In this document: one piece after another, positions 25,679 through 35,865 of the stretch | Position numbering within the stretch: position 1 is the first letter of the stretch | Layout of the letters: every line of letters begins with the position of its first letter | Origin: Pseudomonadota bacterium | GTDB lineage: Bacteria; Pseudomonadota; Gammaproteobacteria; Steroidobacterales; Steroidobacteraceae | Direction of reading: 5' to 3' | Assembly: GCA_003242685.1 (NCBI GenBank) | Contig: QGVD01000004.1 | Location: forward strand, 1 to 64,000 | DNA length: 64,000 nt | Notes under the pieces: generated by a model | Databases searched by the model: none | The model's input: only the letters and a program-made list of their open reading frames with translations | What the model was told of the DNA's origin: nothing | Program-made: the position numbers and the translations under genes

Positions 25679-28600
25679 TCAGCCGGGCAGGCGCGACAGA
25701 TCGGCGATGCCGCCGAAGAGACCTCGCAGCTCCTGGAGCAGCGCGAGGCGATTCGCGCGCAGCTGCGGATCCGGATCCATCACCAGCACGGTGTCGAAGA
25801 ACGCGTCGACCTGCGGCTTGAGGCCTGCGAGCGCCGTCAGCGCGCCCGAGTAGTCGCGCGCGGCCACCGCGGAGTCCACCACGGCACGGAGCGACTGCAG
25901 AGCTCTATGCAGTTCGCGCTCCGCGTTCTCGCGGAGCTGCGCTTCGCTCGCCGCCGGCGGAATGCTGGCATCGGCCTTGCGCAGGATGTTCGCCGTGCGC
26001 TTGTTCGCGGCCGCGAGGCTCTCCGCTTCGGGGCGCGCGACGAACTGCGCAAGCGCCTTGAGCCGTGCCTCGAAGTCGAGCGGTGAGCGCGGCCGGACCG
26101 CGAGCACGGCATCGAACATCTCGGACGTGATGTCGAGCGATTCGGCTCCAGGCGCACCGCCCTCGAGGCAGTACGCGCGCAGACGCTCCATCACGTAGTC
26201 GTAGACCTCGTCCGCCACGCGCTCGCCCTGCACCGGCTGCAATGCGACGGCACGCTCGATGAGCGCGCGCAGATCGAGATCGAGCCGCTTCTCGAGCAGG
26301 ATGCGCAGCACGCCGATCGCCGCACGGCGCAGGCCGAAGGGATCGCGCGTGCCCGAAGGCTTCTGGCCGATCGCGAAGATTCCCGCGAGCGTGTCGAGCT
26401 TGTCGGCGATCGCGACCGCGACGCCGGTCTTCGTCGCGGGCAGCTCACTGCCGGCACCGCGCGGGAGGTAGTGCTCGCGGATGGCCTCGCTCACTTCCGC
26501 AGGCTCGCCGTCGGCCGCCGCGTAGTAGCGGCCCATCACGCCCTGCAGCTCGGGGAACTCTCCGACCATCTCGGTGAGCAGGTCGCACTTGCAGAGATCC
26601 GCCGCGCGTTCGGCCCAGCCGCGATTCCCGCCGATGCGCTCCGCGATCTCGCCGGCGAGCGCGACGATGCGGCGCGTCTTGTCGCCGAGCGATCCGAGCT
26701 TTGCCTGGAAGGTCACGGCGTCGAGCCCGGCGCGGCGCGCCGCGAGCGGCTGCTTGCGATCCTGCGTCCAGAAGAACGCGGCGTCGGCGAGGCGCGGGCG
26801 CACGACCCGCTCGTTGCCCTCGCGCACCTTCTCCTCGTCGCGGCTCTCGATGTTGCTCACGGCGATGAACGACGAGAGCAGCTCGCCGTTCGCGTTCTCG
26901 ATCGGGAAGTAACGCTGATGCTCCTGCAGCGTCGAAATGAGCACTTCACGCGGCAGCTCGAGGAAGCGCTCCTCGAAGCGTCCTGCGACGACCACCGGCC
27001 ACTCGACGAGCGAGGTGACCTCGTCGAGCAGCTCGTCGTCGAACACCGCCCGCCCGCCGAGCTCGGTCGCCTTCGCGACGACGAGCTCACGCACGCGCGC
27101 GCGGCGCTCGTCGAAGTCCGCGATCACGCGCCCACGCTCGCGGAGCACCCGCGCGTAGCTCGACGGGCTCGAGATGCGAAGCGGCTTCGGCGCGAGGAAG
27201 CGATGACCGCGCGTGAGATTGCCCGCGGGCGTATCGAGCAGCACCGCCGGAATCACTTCACGGCCGAACAGCATCACGATCCAGTGCACGGGACGCACGA
27301 ACTCGGCTTCACCCGAACCCCAGCGCATGCGCTTCGGAATCGGCAGCGCGTCGAGCGACTTCTGCACGATGCCCGGCAGCAGCTCGGTCGTCGCGGCACC
27401 CGGCCTCGTGCCGACGTAGAACAGGAACCGGCCCTTGCCTTCGTCGAGCTGCTGCAGCGCTTCGACGGACGTGCCGCAGCTCTCGGCGAACGCGAGCGCC
27501 GCGCGTGTCGGCTGTCCCGCCGAATCGAACGCGGCGCTCACGGGAGGTCCGCGGCGCTTCACGTCCTGATCCGGCTGGCGCGCCGCGAGACGCTTCACCA
27601 GCACGGCGAGGCGCCGCGGCGTGGCGAAAGATCGGATCTCGCCGTGCGCGAGTCCCGCCTGCTCGAGACCCGTGCGAACGCCTTCGCGGAAAGCGTTCTC
27701 GAGCTCGTGCAGCGCTTCGGGCGGCAGCTCCTCGGTGCCGATCTCCACCAGGAAGTCCTGTCTGCCCGAGGCGGCTGCCGCTGCGGCAGGAGCGGGCGCC
27801 GGTGCCGCAGGAGCAGCTTCGACGCGCGGCGCGCCTGCGAGCAGCGGAAAGCCCAGTGCTTCGCGGCTCGCGTAGTACGACTGCGCCACCGCGCGCGCCA
27901 GTGTGCGCACGCGCAGGATGTAGCGCTGACGCTCGGTCACCGAAATCGCGCGCCGCGCATCGAGCAGGTTGAAGGTGTGCGAAGCCTTGAGCACCTGCTC
28001 GTACGCGGGCAGGGTGAGCTTCGCGGCGAGCAGGTCGTTGCACGCCTTCTCGTGCTCGTCGAAGTGCCGGAAGAGGACTTCGACGTCGGCCTTCTCGAAG
28101 TTGTACGCCGACTGCTCGACCTCGTTCTGGTGGTAGACGTCACCATACGTGACGCGGCCCTGCGGCCCGTCGGTCCACACGATGTCGTAGATGCTCTCGA
28201 CGCCCTGCAGATACATCGCCAGGCGCTCGAGACCGTACGTGATCTCGCCGGTGACCGGCCGGCAGTCGAGCCCGCCCACCTGCTGGAAGTAGGTGAACTG
28301 CGTGATCTCCATGCCGTTGAGCCACACTTCCCAGCCGAGTCCCCAGGCGCCGAGCGTCGGCGACTCCCAGTTGTCCTCGACGAAGCGTATGTCGTGCACC
28401 AGCGGATCGAAGCCGAGCGCGCGCAGGCTCCCCAGGTAGAGGTCGAGGATGTCGAGGGGCGACGGTTTGATGACGACCTGGAACTGGTAGTAGTGCTGCA
28501 GGCGGAAGGGATTCTCGCCGTAACGGCCGTCGGTCGGCCGGCGCGACGGCTGCACGTAGGCCGCGCTCCAGGGCTCGGGTCCGATCGCGCGCAGGAACGT

Positions 28601-28741
28601 GGCGGTGTGGAACGTGCCCGCACCCATCTCCATGTCGTACGGCTGGAGGATCACGCAACCCTGCTCGGACCAGTAGCGCTGCAGTGCGAAGATCAGGTCC
28701 TGGAAGGTTCGCGGCGGCTGGCCGAGTTTCTGGCGCGTCAT
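25679..28741 (-). CDS. glyQS: Single-chain glycyl-tRNA synthetase (alpha and beta subunits fused)
   Basis: This 1020-residue protein charges tRNA-Gly. Residues 1-301 are a complete GlyQ alpha subunit (FQDLIFALQRYWSEQGCVIL, QPSRRPTDGRYGENPFRLQH, LLDARRAISVTERQRYI). Residues 302-327 are an Ala/Pro-rich linker (27761-27838). Residues 328-1020 are a full GlyS beta subunit (DFLVEIGTEELPPEAL, FATPRRLAVL, LQEHQRYFPIEN, DKLDTLAGIFAIGQKP, DPFGLRRAAIGVLRIL) with its C-terminal anticodon-binding domain. The frame is continuous, with no stop or restart at the junction. Most proteobacteria encode two genes; single-chain forms are known in chlamydiae and plastids. It is divergent from glnA. Confidence 0.95.
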   Translation of the reverse strand: MTRQKLGQPPRTFQDLIFALQRYWSEQGCVILQPYDMEMGAGTFHTATFLRAIGPEPWSAAYVQPSRRPTDGRYGENPFRLQHYYQFQVVIKPSPLDILDLYLGSLRALGFDPLVHDIRFVEDNWESPTLGAWGLGWEVWLNGMEITQFTYFQQVGGLDCRPVTGEITYGLERLAMYLQGVESIYDIVWTDGPQGRVTYGDVYHQNEVEQSAYNFEKADVEVLFRHFDEHEKACNDLLAAKLTLPAYEQVLKASHTFNLLDARRAISVTERQRYILRVRTLARAVAQSYYASREALGFPLLAGAPRVEAAPAAPAPAPAAAAAASGRQDFLVEIGTEELPPEALHELENAFREGVRTGLEQAGLAHGEIRSFATPRRLAVLVKRLAARQPDQDVKRRGPPVSAAFDSAGQPTRAALAFAESCGTSVEALQQLDEGKGRFLFYVGTRPGAATTELLPGIVQKSLDALPIPKRMRWGSGEAEFVRPVHWIVMLFGREVIPAVLLDTPAGNLTRGHRFLAPKPLRISSPSSYARVLRERGRVIADFDERRARVRELVVAKATELGGRAVFDDELLDEVTSLVEWPVVVAGRFEERFLELPREVLISTLQEHQRYFPIENANGELLSSFIAVSNIESRDEEKVREGNERVVRPRLADAAFFWTQDRKQPLAARRAGLDAVTFQAKLGSLGDKTRRIVALAGEIAERIGGNRGWAERAADLCKCDLLTEMVGEFPELQGVMGRYYAAADGEPAEVSEAIREHYLPRGAGSELPATKTGVAVAIADKLDTLAGIFAIGQKPSGTRDPFGLRRAAIGVLRILLEKRLDLDLRALIERAVALQPVQGERVADEVYDYVMERLRAYCLEGGAPGAESLDITSEMFDAVLAVRPRSPLDFEARLKALAQFVARPEAESLAAANKRTANILRKADASIPPAASEAQLRENAERELHRALQSLRAVVDSAVAARDYSGALTALAGLKPQVDAFFDTVLVMDPDPQLRANRLALLQELRGLFGGIADLSRLPG

Positions 28742-28890
28742 GGGTTTCGAGGGGATCCGTACGACTGCGAAAAAGAGCGCGGGAGTATAGAGCCTCTCGC
28801 CGCCCGCCTCCCGCCTGGAACGCGAGCGGCGCCGTATGCCGCGCCGCGGAAGCCTCGATCACTCAGGCCCCGGGTAATGGGCGCCCGAAT

Positions 28891-28905
28891 GCACAATAAC
28901 GGTGC
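28891..28905. promoter_or_regulatory. NtrC-binding site 1 upstream of glnA
   Basis: GCACAATAACGGTGC fits the NtrC core GCAC-N7-GTGC. Its centre is 32 bases from site 2, about three helical turns, the same spacing as the two strong NtrC sites at E. coli glnA. Confidence 0.7.
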
Positions 28906-28921
28906 GACATCCAGTGCACGC

Positions 28922-28938
28922 TGCACTACAATAGTGCA
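28922..28938. promoter_or_regulatory. NtrC-binding site 2 upstream of glnA
   Basis: TGCACTACAATAGTGCA is a near-perfect 17-base palindrome with the NtrC core GCAC-N7-GTGC. It is centred about 86 bases before the predicted sigma-54 transcription start. Confidence 0.78.
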
Positions 28939-28989
28939 CACGCGCGCATCGTATGCCGTAACTCATTGAATTTTCTGGACCTCCTGTCC

Positions 28990-29005
28990 TGGCACGGCGG
29001 CTGCA
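28990..29005 (+). promoter_or_regulatory. Sigma-54 promoter of glnA
   Basis: TGGCACGGCGGCTGCA matches the consensus TGGCACG-N4-TTGCW with one mismatch and the exact GG-N10-GC spacing. The predicted start is near 29015, about 85 bases before the glnA ATG. With NtrC sites upstream and ntrBC downstream it forms a closed nitrogen-control loop. Confidence 0.85.
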
Positions 29006-29101
29006 CCATAAGGGCGCTACGTGAGCGCTGCTATGGCATCGACCTCCCGGGCGATGCGAGCACCCGGCGGCGTACGCAGCACCACCCTTCCCGGAGGCGA
29101 T

Positions 29102-30511
29102 ATGACACCAAGTGAAGTTCTCAAGCTCATAAAAGAAAAGGAGGTCAAGTTCGCGGACCTGCGGTTCACCGACACGCGCGGCAAGGAGCAGCACGTGACG
29201 ATTCCCGCGCGTCTCGTGGACGAGGACCTGTTCCGCGACGGCAAGATGTTCGACGGCTCCTCCATCGCAGGATGGAAGGGTATCAACGAGTCCGACATGA
29301 TCCTCATGCCGGACCCTGCCACCGCGGTCATCGATCCGTTCTTCGAAGAGACGACGATCAACCTCCGCTGCGACGTGATCGAGCCCGCGACGATGCAGGG
29401 CTACGAGCGCGACCCGCGCTCGCTCGCGAAGCGCGCCGAAGCCTATCTGCGCTCCACCGGCATCGCCGACCGCGCGCTCTTCGGACCCGAGAACGAGTTC
29501 TTCATCTTCGACAGCGTGCGCTTCGGCAGCGACATGCGCGGCACGTTCTACCAGATCGACTCCGTGCAGGGCGCGTGGAACTCGAGCACGGACTATCCCG
29601 ACGGCAACAAGGGACATCGCCCCGGCGTCAAGGGCGGTTACTTCCCCGTGCCGCCCGTCGATGCGTTCCATGACATCCGCTCCGCGATGTGCCTCGCGCT
29701 CGAGGAGATGGGTCTCAAGGTCGAGGTGCATCACCACGAGGTCGCCACCGGCGGCCAGGGCGAGATCGGCGTGGGCGCCGGCGGCCTCGTCGAGAAGGCC
29801 GACGCCGTGCAGATCCTCAAGTACGTCGTGCACAACGTCGCGCACAACTACGGCAAGACCGCGACCTTCATGCCGAAGCCGCTCGTCGGCGACAACGGCA
29901 ACGGCATGCACGTGCACCAGTCGCTGCAGAAGGAAGGCAAGACGCTGTTCGCCGGCGACAAGTACGGCGGACTGTCGGAGCTCGCGCTGTACTACATCGG
30001 CGGCATCATCAAGCACGCGAGGGCGCTGAACGCCTTCACCAACGCGTCGACGAACAGCTACAAGCGCCTGGTGCCGGGCTTCGAGGCGCCGGTGATGCTG
30101 GCGTACTCCGCGCGCAACCGCTCCGCGTCCATCCGCATTCCGTGGGTGTCGAATCCGAAGGCGCGCCGCATCGAAGTGCGCTTCCCGGACTCCACCGCGA
30201 ATCCGTACTTCGCGTTCGCGGCGATGATGATGGCCGGCCTCGACGGCATCCAGAACAAGATCCACCCGGGCGATCCCGCGGACAAGGATCTGTACGACCT
30301 CGAGCCGGAGGAGGCGAAGGACATTCCGACGGTGTGCCACTCGCTCGACCAGGCGCTCGAGGCGCTCGACAAGGATCGCGAGTTCCTCACACGCGGCGGT
30401 GTGTTCACGAACGACGTGATCGATGCCTACATCAATCTCAAGATGCAGGAAGTCACGAGGTTCCGCATGGCGACGCACCCCGTCGAGCTGGAGCTCTACT
30501 ACAGCTGCTGA
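29102..30511 (+). CDS. glnA: Type I glutamine synthetase
   Basis: The 469-residue enzyme makes glutamine from glutamate, ammonia and ATP. The start MTPSEVLKLIKEKEV follows a GGAGGCG ribosome site. Family blocks include FDGSSIAGWKGINESDM, FGPENEFFIFD, the ATP-binding KPLVGDNGNGMHVHQSL and NRSASIRIP. The adenylylation site is DKDLYDLEPEE (Tyr398), which marks the GSI-beta class regulated by GlnE. Transcription is probably driven by the sigma-54/NtrC promoter upstream. Confidence 0.97.
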   Translation: MTPSEVLKLIKEKEVKFADLRFTDTRGKEQHVTIPARLVDEDLFRDGKMFDGSSIAGWKGINESDMILMPDPATAVIDPFFEETTINLRCDVIEPATMQGYERDPRSLAKRAEAYLRSTGIADRALFGPENEFFIFDSVRFGSDMRGTFYQIDSVQGAWNSSTDYPDGNKGHRPGVKGGYFPVPPVDAFHDIRSAMCLALEEMGLKVEVHHHEVATGGQGEIGVGAGGLVEKADAVQILKYVVHNVAHNYGKTATFMPKPLVGDNGNGMHVHQSLQKEGKTLFAGDKYGGLSELALYYIGGIIKHARALNAFTNASTNSYKRLVPGFEAPVMLAYSARNRSASIRIPWVSNPKARRIEVRFPDSTANPYFAFAAMMMAGLDGIQNKIHPGDPADKDLYDLEPEEAKDIPTVCHSLDQALEALDKDREFLTRGGVFTNDVIDAYINLKMQEVTRFRMATHPVELELYYSC

Positions 30512-30562
30512 GTGCCCGTGGCGGACGACACCTTCGCGGCAGACCTCCGGGACCGTCCTCAT

Positions 30563-30625
30563 CCCCTCACCCTGCCCTCTTCCCCGCGCTGCGGGGAAGA
30601 GGGAATCCGCAGGTCGGGTGAGGGG
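30563..30625. repeat. Nested-palindrome intergenic repeat (REP/MITE-like) after glnA
   Basis: An outer 10-bp stem (CCCCTCACCC / GGGTGAGGGG) encloses an inner perfect 13-bp stem (CCCTCTTCCCCGC / GCGGGGAAGAGGG) with a 3-base loop. This design is typical of dispersed intergenic palindromes in G+C-rich proteobacteria. It lies about 50 bases after glnA, without a T-run, and may dampen read-through into the DUF4124 gene. No second copy was seen in the window. Confidence 0.75.
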
Positions 30626-30692
30626 GTGAGCGACGGCGCTCTGCGGGCCGCGATTTTGTCGTCGCTCCCGAGGAGGGCTATGCTCCTCTGCC

Positions 30693-31241
30693 ATGCGCGG
30701 ACTGCTGTTTACCTTAATGCTGGCGGCGTCCCCCGCCGCGTTCCCGGCCACTGTGTACAAGTGGGTCGACGAGAGCGGCGTCACGCACTACAGCGATCAG
30801 CCGCATCCGGGCGCGGAGCGGATCGAGCTGCAGAGCCTGCGGAGCGCGTTTCCCGCGCCGCGAAGCACCGCTGCGCCATCCGCGCCTGCGCGCGCACCCG
30901 CGGCGCAGGAGCAGGCGTACAGGGTCTGCGAGATCGTGCGTCCCGCGAACGACGAGGCGCTGCTCAACGTGTACGAGCTGCGGGCCCGTGTGCGCACCGA
31001 GCCGCAGCTTCGACCGGGACATCGTCTGGTGCTGGCACTCGACGGGCGGCGCGTTACGGATGCGAGCGCGTCCGATACCGGGGAATTCGTCATCTCCCCG
31101 ATCTTCCGCGGCACTCACACGCTCACCTTCGTCGTCGAGAACGAACGCGGCGAGCAGCAGTGCCAGGCGCCGACCGTGACGTTCCACGTCCGTCAGCCTT
31201 CGGTACAGGCTCCCAACCCGGCCAATCGCCCGCGCTTCTAG
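30693..31241 (+). CDS. Exported DUF4124 protein
   Basis: The 182-residue protein has a short signal peptide (LLFTLMLAASPAAFPA) followed at once by the DUF4124 motif TVYKWVDESGVTHYSDQPHP. A Pro/Ala linker leads to a C-terminal beta domain of about 110 residues with two cysteines (YRVCEIV, GEQQCQAP) that could pair in the periplasm. DUF4124 genes commonly sit between glnA and ntrB in gammaproteobacteria. The biochemical role is unknown. Confidence 0.85.
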   Translation: MRGLLFTLMLAASPAAFPATVYKWVDESGVTHYSDQPHPGAERIELQSLRSAFPAPRSTAAPSAPARAPAAQEQAYRVCEIVRPANDEALLNVYELRARVRTEPQLRPGHRLVLALDGRRVTDASASDTGEFVISPIFRGTHTLTFVVENERGEQQCQAPTVTFHVRQPSVQAPNPANRPRF

Positions 31242-31277
31242 CGGCTTCCGCGACTGGCCGCGTGCGCGAGGTGCGCC

Positions 31278-32368
31278 GTGGCCCCTGAACGCGAGTCGCC
31301 CGCCTGGCTGACGCACTACGATCCCGCGGAGCTGCTCGATGCGCTCTCGACGGGCATCGTGCTGCTCGACGGGCAGCTCTGCGCCATCTATGCGAACGTG
31401 GCGGCGCAGGATCTACTGGCGTTCAGCCTCAACCAGGCACGCGGCAGACCCTTCACGGATTTCCTGCACGAAGCGAACGGCCTGCCTGCGATCCTGCGGC
31501 GCGCGCTGCAGACCGGCGAAGCGTTCGCCGACCGCGAGCTCACCATCCGCACCATCGGCGTCCCCGGGGTGGGCGCGTTGCTCGACGTCCACGATCCCCC
31601 CCTTCCCGGTTCACCTCCGGGGCACTCTTTGGCCCTCGAGCTGGCCCATGCGGCGCAGCGTCACCGCATCTCGCGGGAGAACGATCTGCTCGCACGGCTC
31701 GACGGCAGCCGCCTGATGGTTCGCCAGCTCGCCCACGAGATAAAGAATCCGCTCGGCGGGCTGCGCGGCGCCGCGCAGCTCCTCGAGCGCGAGCTGCAGG
31801 ACGGCAACCTGAAGGAATACACGACGGTGATCATCCGCGAGGCGGACCGGCTCGCGGCGCTCGTCGACTCGATGAACGGTCCGACTCGCGTGCCGAACAA
31901 GGAGACGATCAACGTCCACGAGGTATGCGAGCACGTGTATCACCTGCTGCGCGCGGAGGCGCCTCCGGGCGTGGCGATCGAGCGCGATTACGATCCCAGT
32001 CTTCCGAACACGCGCCTCGATCGTCACCAGATGATCCAGGCGCTGCTCAACGTCGCGCGCAATGCGCTGCAGGCCGTGGGCGAGCGCGGCCGCATCGTGC
32101 TGCGTACGCGCGTGCTGACGAACGTGAGCATCGGCACCGCCCGCCACCGCCTGGTGGCGAGCGTGCAGGTCGAGGACGACGGGCCCGGCGTCCCCGAGCA
32201 TCTGCGGGCGAGCATCTTCTACCCGCTCGTCACGGGCCGGAGCAACGGCACCGGGCTCGGTCTGGCCGTGGCGCAGGATCTCGTCACGCGCCACGGCGGA
32301 ATCATCGAATTCGAGAGTGAACCGGGCCGCACCGTGTTCACTCTCCTGCTGCCCATCGAGGAGACGGC

Positions 32369-32372
<4 letters not shown>
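31278..32372 (+). CDS. ntrB: Nitrogen regulation sensor kinase NtrB (GlnL)
   Basis: The 364-residue cytoplasmic kinase starts at a GTG. An N-terminal PAS domain (LDALSTGIVLLDGQLCAIYA) precedes the HisKA motif VRQLAHEIKNPLGGLRGAAQ with the phospho-acceptor His. The ATPase domain follows with LNVARNALQAV, VEDDGPGVPE and GLGLAVAQDLV. NtrB responds to PII and phosphorylates or dephosphorylates NtrC according to nitrogen status. Its ATGA overlap with ntrC couples their translation. Confidence 0.96.
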
Positions 32373-33778
<1,406 letters not shown>

Positions 33779-33805
33779 GCGACTCGCCTTTCCGCGTTGT
33801 CACGT

Positions 33806-33852
33806 CCGCACTGCGTCTCTCCCGGCATTGCGCCGGGAGAGACGCGGTGCGG
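33806..33852 (+). terminator. Long hairpin after ntrC
   Basis: A 21-bp stem (CCGCAC-T-GCGTCTCTCCCGGC paired with its complement through one G-T wobble) and a 5-base loop begin 28 bases after the ntrC stop. There is no T-run. It probably ends or protects the glnA-ntrBC transcript. Confidence 0.6.
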
Positions 33853-33888
33853 AAGATATCTGTCCCGCCCTCGTTGAATCCTGCTCTA

Positions 33889-34314
33889 ATGCCCTTCACC
33901 GCGGGCAGGGCCGCCGCCGCCCGCTTCGGGCTCGAGCGCCGGCGTCGTCACGCGGGCGGACGGGATCCGGCGCTCGCCGGTCTCGGCATCGGCGGCATCG
34001 CCGTGGCGCTCGCCGCGCTGCCGGGCGAAATCCGCCGCATCGTCGAGGCGCAGGAAATGACGCGCTTCGATCGCTGTCACTTCCTGAGCTACGCCGAATC
34101 GTCGCTGCAGCTCGTGGTGGTGTACTTCGTGCTCACGGCCAACTACACGACCTACGCCGACGCGCAGCAGGCGATCAACCTCGCCATCTTCCGCCGTTTC
34201 GAGGAGCTCGGCGTGAGGTTCGCCCATCCCACGCGCACGGTGCACGTCGAAGGCATGGCTGCAGAGGCGCTTCAGAGCAGTGCGCCGCTTCGTTCAGCGG
34301 GGCAGGTGGGCTGA
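33889..34314 (+). pseudogene. mscS remnant with internal deletion
   Basis: The frame encodes 141 residues from two separated parts of a small mechanosensitive channel. ALAGLGIGGIAVALA is the end of the pore helix region. It is followed directly by LPGEIRRIVEAQEMTRFDRC, then HFLSYAESSLQLVVVYFVL, and YADAQQAINLAIFRRFEELG, the C-terminal MscS domain. The beta domain of about 100 residues that should lie between is missing, as are the N-terminal membrane helices. The reading frame stays open, so the deletion is in frame, but no channel could form. A truncated expressed protein cannot be excluded. Confidence 0.8.
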
Positions 34315-34353
34315 AGGGAAAGCGCCGGCTGCGAAACGTGGTGTTCCGGGTTC

Positions 34354-35307
34354 TTACGGGCCGGAGTCGAGCGTGCCGACGAGCTGCGCGACGCTCTTGA
34401 ACCCGTTCGTCCTCAGATAGTCTGCGATGCCGGCGTTGATGCGCTTGCAGACCAACGGATCGTAGAACAGCGCCGTTCCCACGCCGACCGCGCTCGCGCC
34501 CGCGATGATGAACTCCAGCGCATCGTTGGCGCAGGTGATGCCGCCCTGGCCGATGATCGGCACGCCGTGGCGCTTCGCCACCTCGTACACCTGATGCACC
34601 TTGAGGAGCGCGATGGGCTTGATCGCGGGTCCCGAGAGTCCGCCCTGCACGTTGCCGAGGATGGGCTTGCGCGTGCGCACGTCGATCGCCATGCCCATGA
34701 CGGTGTTGATGACCGACAGGGCGTCCGTGCCGGCCTCGATGCAGCGCCGCGCGTTCTCGCGGATGTCCGTCTGATTCGGCGAGAGCTTGGTGATGAGCGG
34801 CTTCTTCGTGACGCGCCGGCAGGCCTCCACGACGCGCGCGGACATGTCGGGATAGTTGCCGAACGCGACGCCGCCCTCCTTCACGTTCGGGCACGAGATG
34901 TTGATCTCGATCGCGTCGATGGGCGATGCGTCGAAGCGGCGCGTGACCTCGACGTACTCCTCGATGGTCGATCCCGAGACGTTCGCGATGAAGCGCGTCT
35001 CGCTGAAGTCGAGCCCGGGCAGAACGTGCCGCACGACGTGATCGACGCCCGGATTCTGAAGGCCGATGGCATTCAGCATCCCCGCAGGCGTTTCGAAGAT
35101 GCGGTGCGGCGGATTGCCGAGACGCGGCTCGAGCGTCGTGCCCTTGAGCACGATCGCACCCGCGTCGCGGTTCGAGAAGCCTTCGATGCGCGTGTACTCC
35201 TCGCCGAAGCCCACGCAGCCCGAGAGCAGCACGATGGGCGAGGCGAGCTCGAGCCCGCAGAGCTGGACGCGCAGCAGGTCGTCGGGCCGATCGTTCGTGG
35301 CGGACAT
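34354..35307 (-). CDS. pyrD: Dihydroorotate dehydrogenase, class 1B catalytic subunit
   Basis: The 317-residue FMN enzyme oxidises dihydroorotate to orotate. Its opening LCGLELASPIVLLSGCVGFG, the block LKGTTLEPRLGNPPHRIFET and the catalytic loop INISCPNVKEGG (Cys as base) identify the class 1B (NAD-linked) type, not the membrane quinone class 2 usual in gammaproteobacteria. FMN-phosphate-binding blocks GQGGITCANDALEFI and ASAVGVGTALFYDP are present. Class 1B enzymes normally need the iron-sulfur/FAD partner PyrK, which is not next to this gene. Pyrimidine pathway member pyrF is at the window start. Confidence 0.92.
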   Translation of the reverse strand: MSATNDRPDDLLRVQLCGLELASPIVLLSGCVGFGEEYTRIEGFSNRDAGAIVLKGTTLEPRLGNPPHRIFETPAGMLNAIGLQNPGVDHVVRHVLPGLDFSETRFIANVSGSTIEEYVEVTRRFDASPIDAIEINISCPNVKEGGVAFGNYPDMSARVVEACRRVTKKPLITKLSPNQTDIRENARRCIEAGTDALSVINTVMGMAIDVRTRKPILGNVQGGLSGPAIKPIALLKVHQVYEVAKRHGVPIIGQGGITCANDALEFIIAGASAVGVGTALFYDPLVCKRINAGIADYLRTNGFKSVAQLVGTLDSGP

Positions 35308-35370
35308 GACGCGCTAGTCTACCCCCTTCGGGCAGGCGGTAGACTGCGAGCCGCAATCGATGAGCGCGCC

Positions 35371-35865
35371 ATGTTCCACGTCGTACTGTTCCAGCCCGAG
35401 ATCCCCCCGAACACCGGCAACATCATCCGCCTCTGCGCGAACACCGGCTGCACGCTGCACCTGGTGAAGCCCCTCGGCTTCACGCTCGAGCGCAGAGCCG
35501 TGCGCAGGGCGGGGCTCGATTACGACGAGCTCGCGGACGTGCGGGTACACGCGGACCTCGACGCGTGCCTCGCGGCGCTCGCCGGCTCGCGCATCCACGC
35601 GGTCGAGACGAGCGGCACGCGCCGCTACAGCGATGTGAGCTTCGCCGAAGGAGACGCGCTCGTCTTCGGCCCCGAGACGCGCGGCCTGCCCGTGCGCGTG
35701 CTCGAGCGCGTGCCGCCCGAGCGGCGGCTCTTCATCCCGATGCGTGCCGGGAATCGCAGCGTCAATCTCGCGAACGCGGTTTCGGTGGTCGTCTACGAAG
35801 CGTGGCGTCAGAACGGCTTCGCCGGCGCGGCGCAGCCCGCGGCGCTCAATCCGTCTCCGCCTTGA
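35371..35865 (+). CDS. trmL: tRNA (cytidine(34)-2'-O)-methyltransferase TrmL
   Basis: The 164-residue SPOUT methyltransferase modifies the ribose of wobble position 34 in certain leucine tRNAs. The start FHVVLFQPEIPPNTGNIIRL is diagnostic. The trefoil-knot SAM site is formed by LVFGPETRGLP, FIPMRAGNRSVNLANAVSVV and YEAWRQ. Its 3' end overlaps the convergent gpsA gene by 20 bases. Confidence 0.96.
   Translation: MFHVVLFQPEIPPNTGNIIRLCANTGCTLHLVKPLGFTLERRAVRRAGLDYDELADVRVHADLDACLAALAGSRIHAVETSGTRRYSDVSFAEGDALVFGPETRGLPVRVLERVPPERRLFIPMRAGNRSVNLANAVSVVVYEAWRQNGFAGAAQPAALNPSPP

Noticed and set aside
26471..28969. An 832-codon open frame antisense to the glycyl-tRNA synthetase
   Set aside because: The sense strand encodes a full recognisable synthetase. 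Long antisense frames are expected in DNA this G+C-rich, and the translation has no family features.
35371..35386. Possible third parS site at the trmL start
   Set aside because: Only the left half (TGTTCCACGT) matches; the right half diverges, and the bases are explained by the MFHVV codons.
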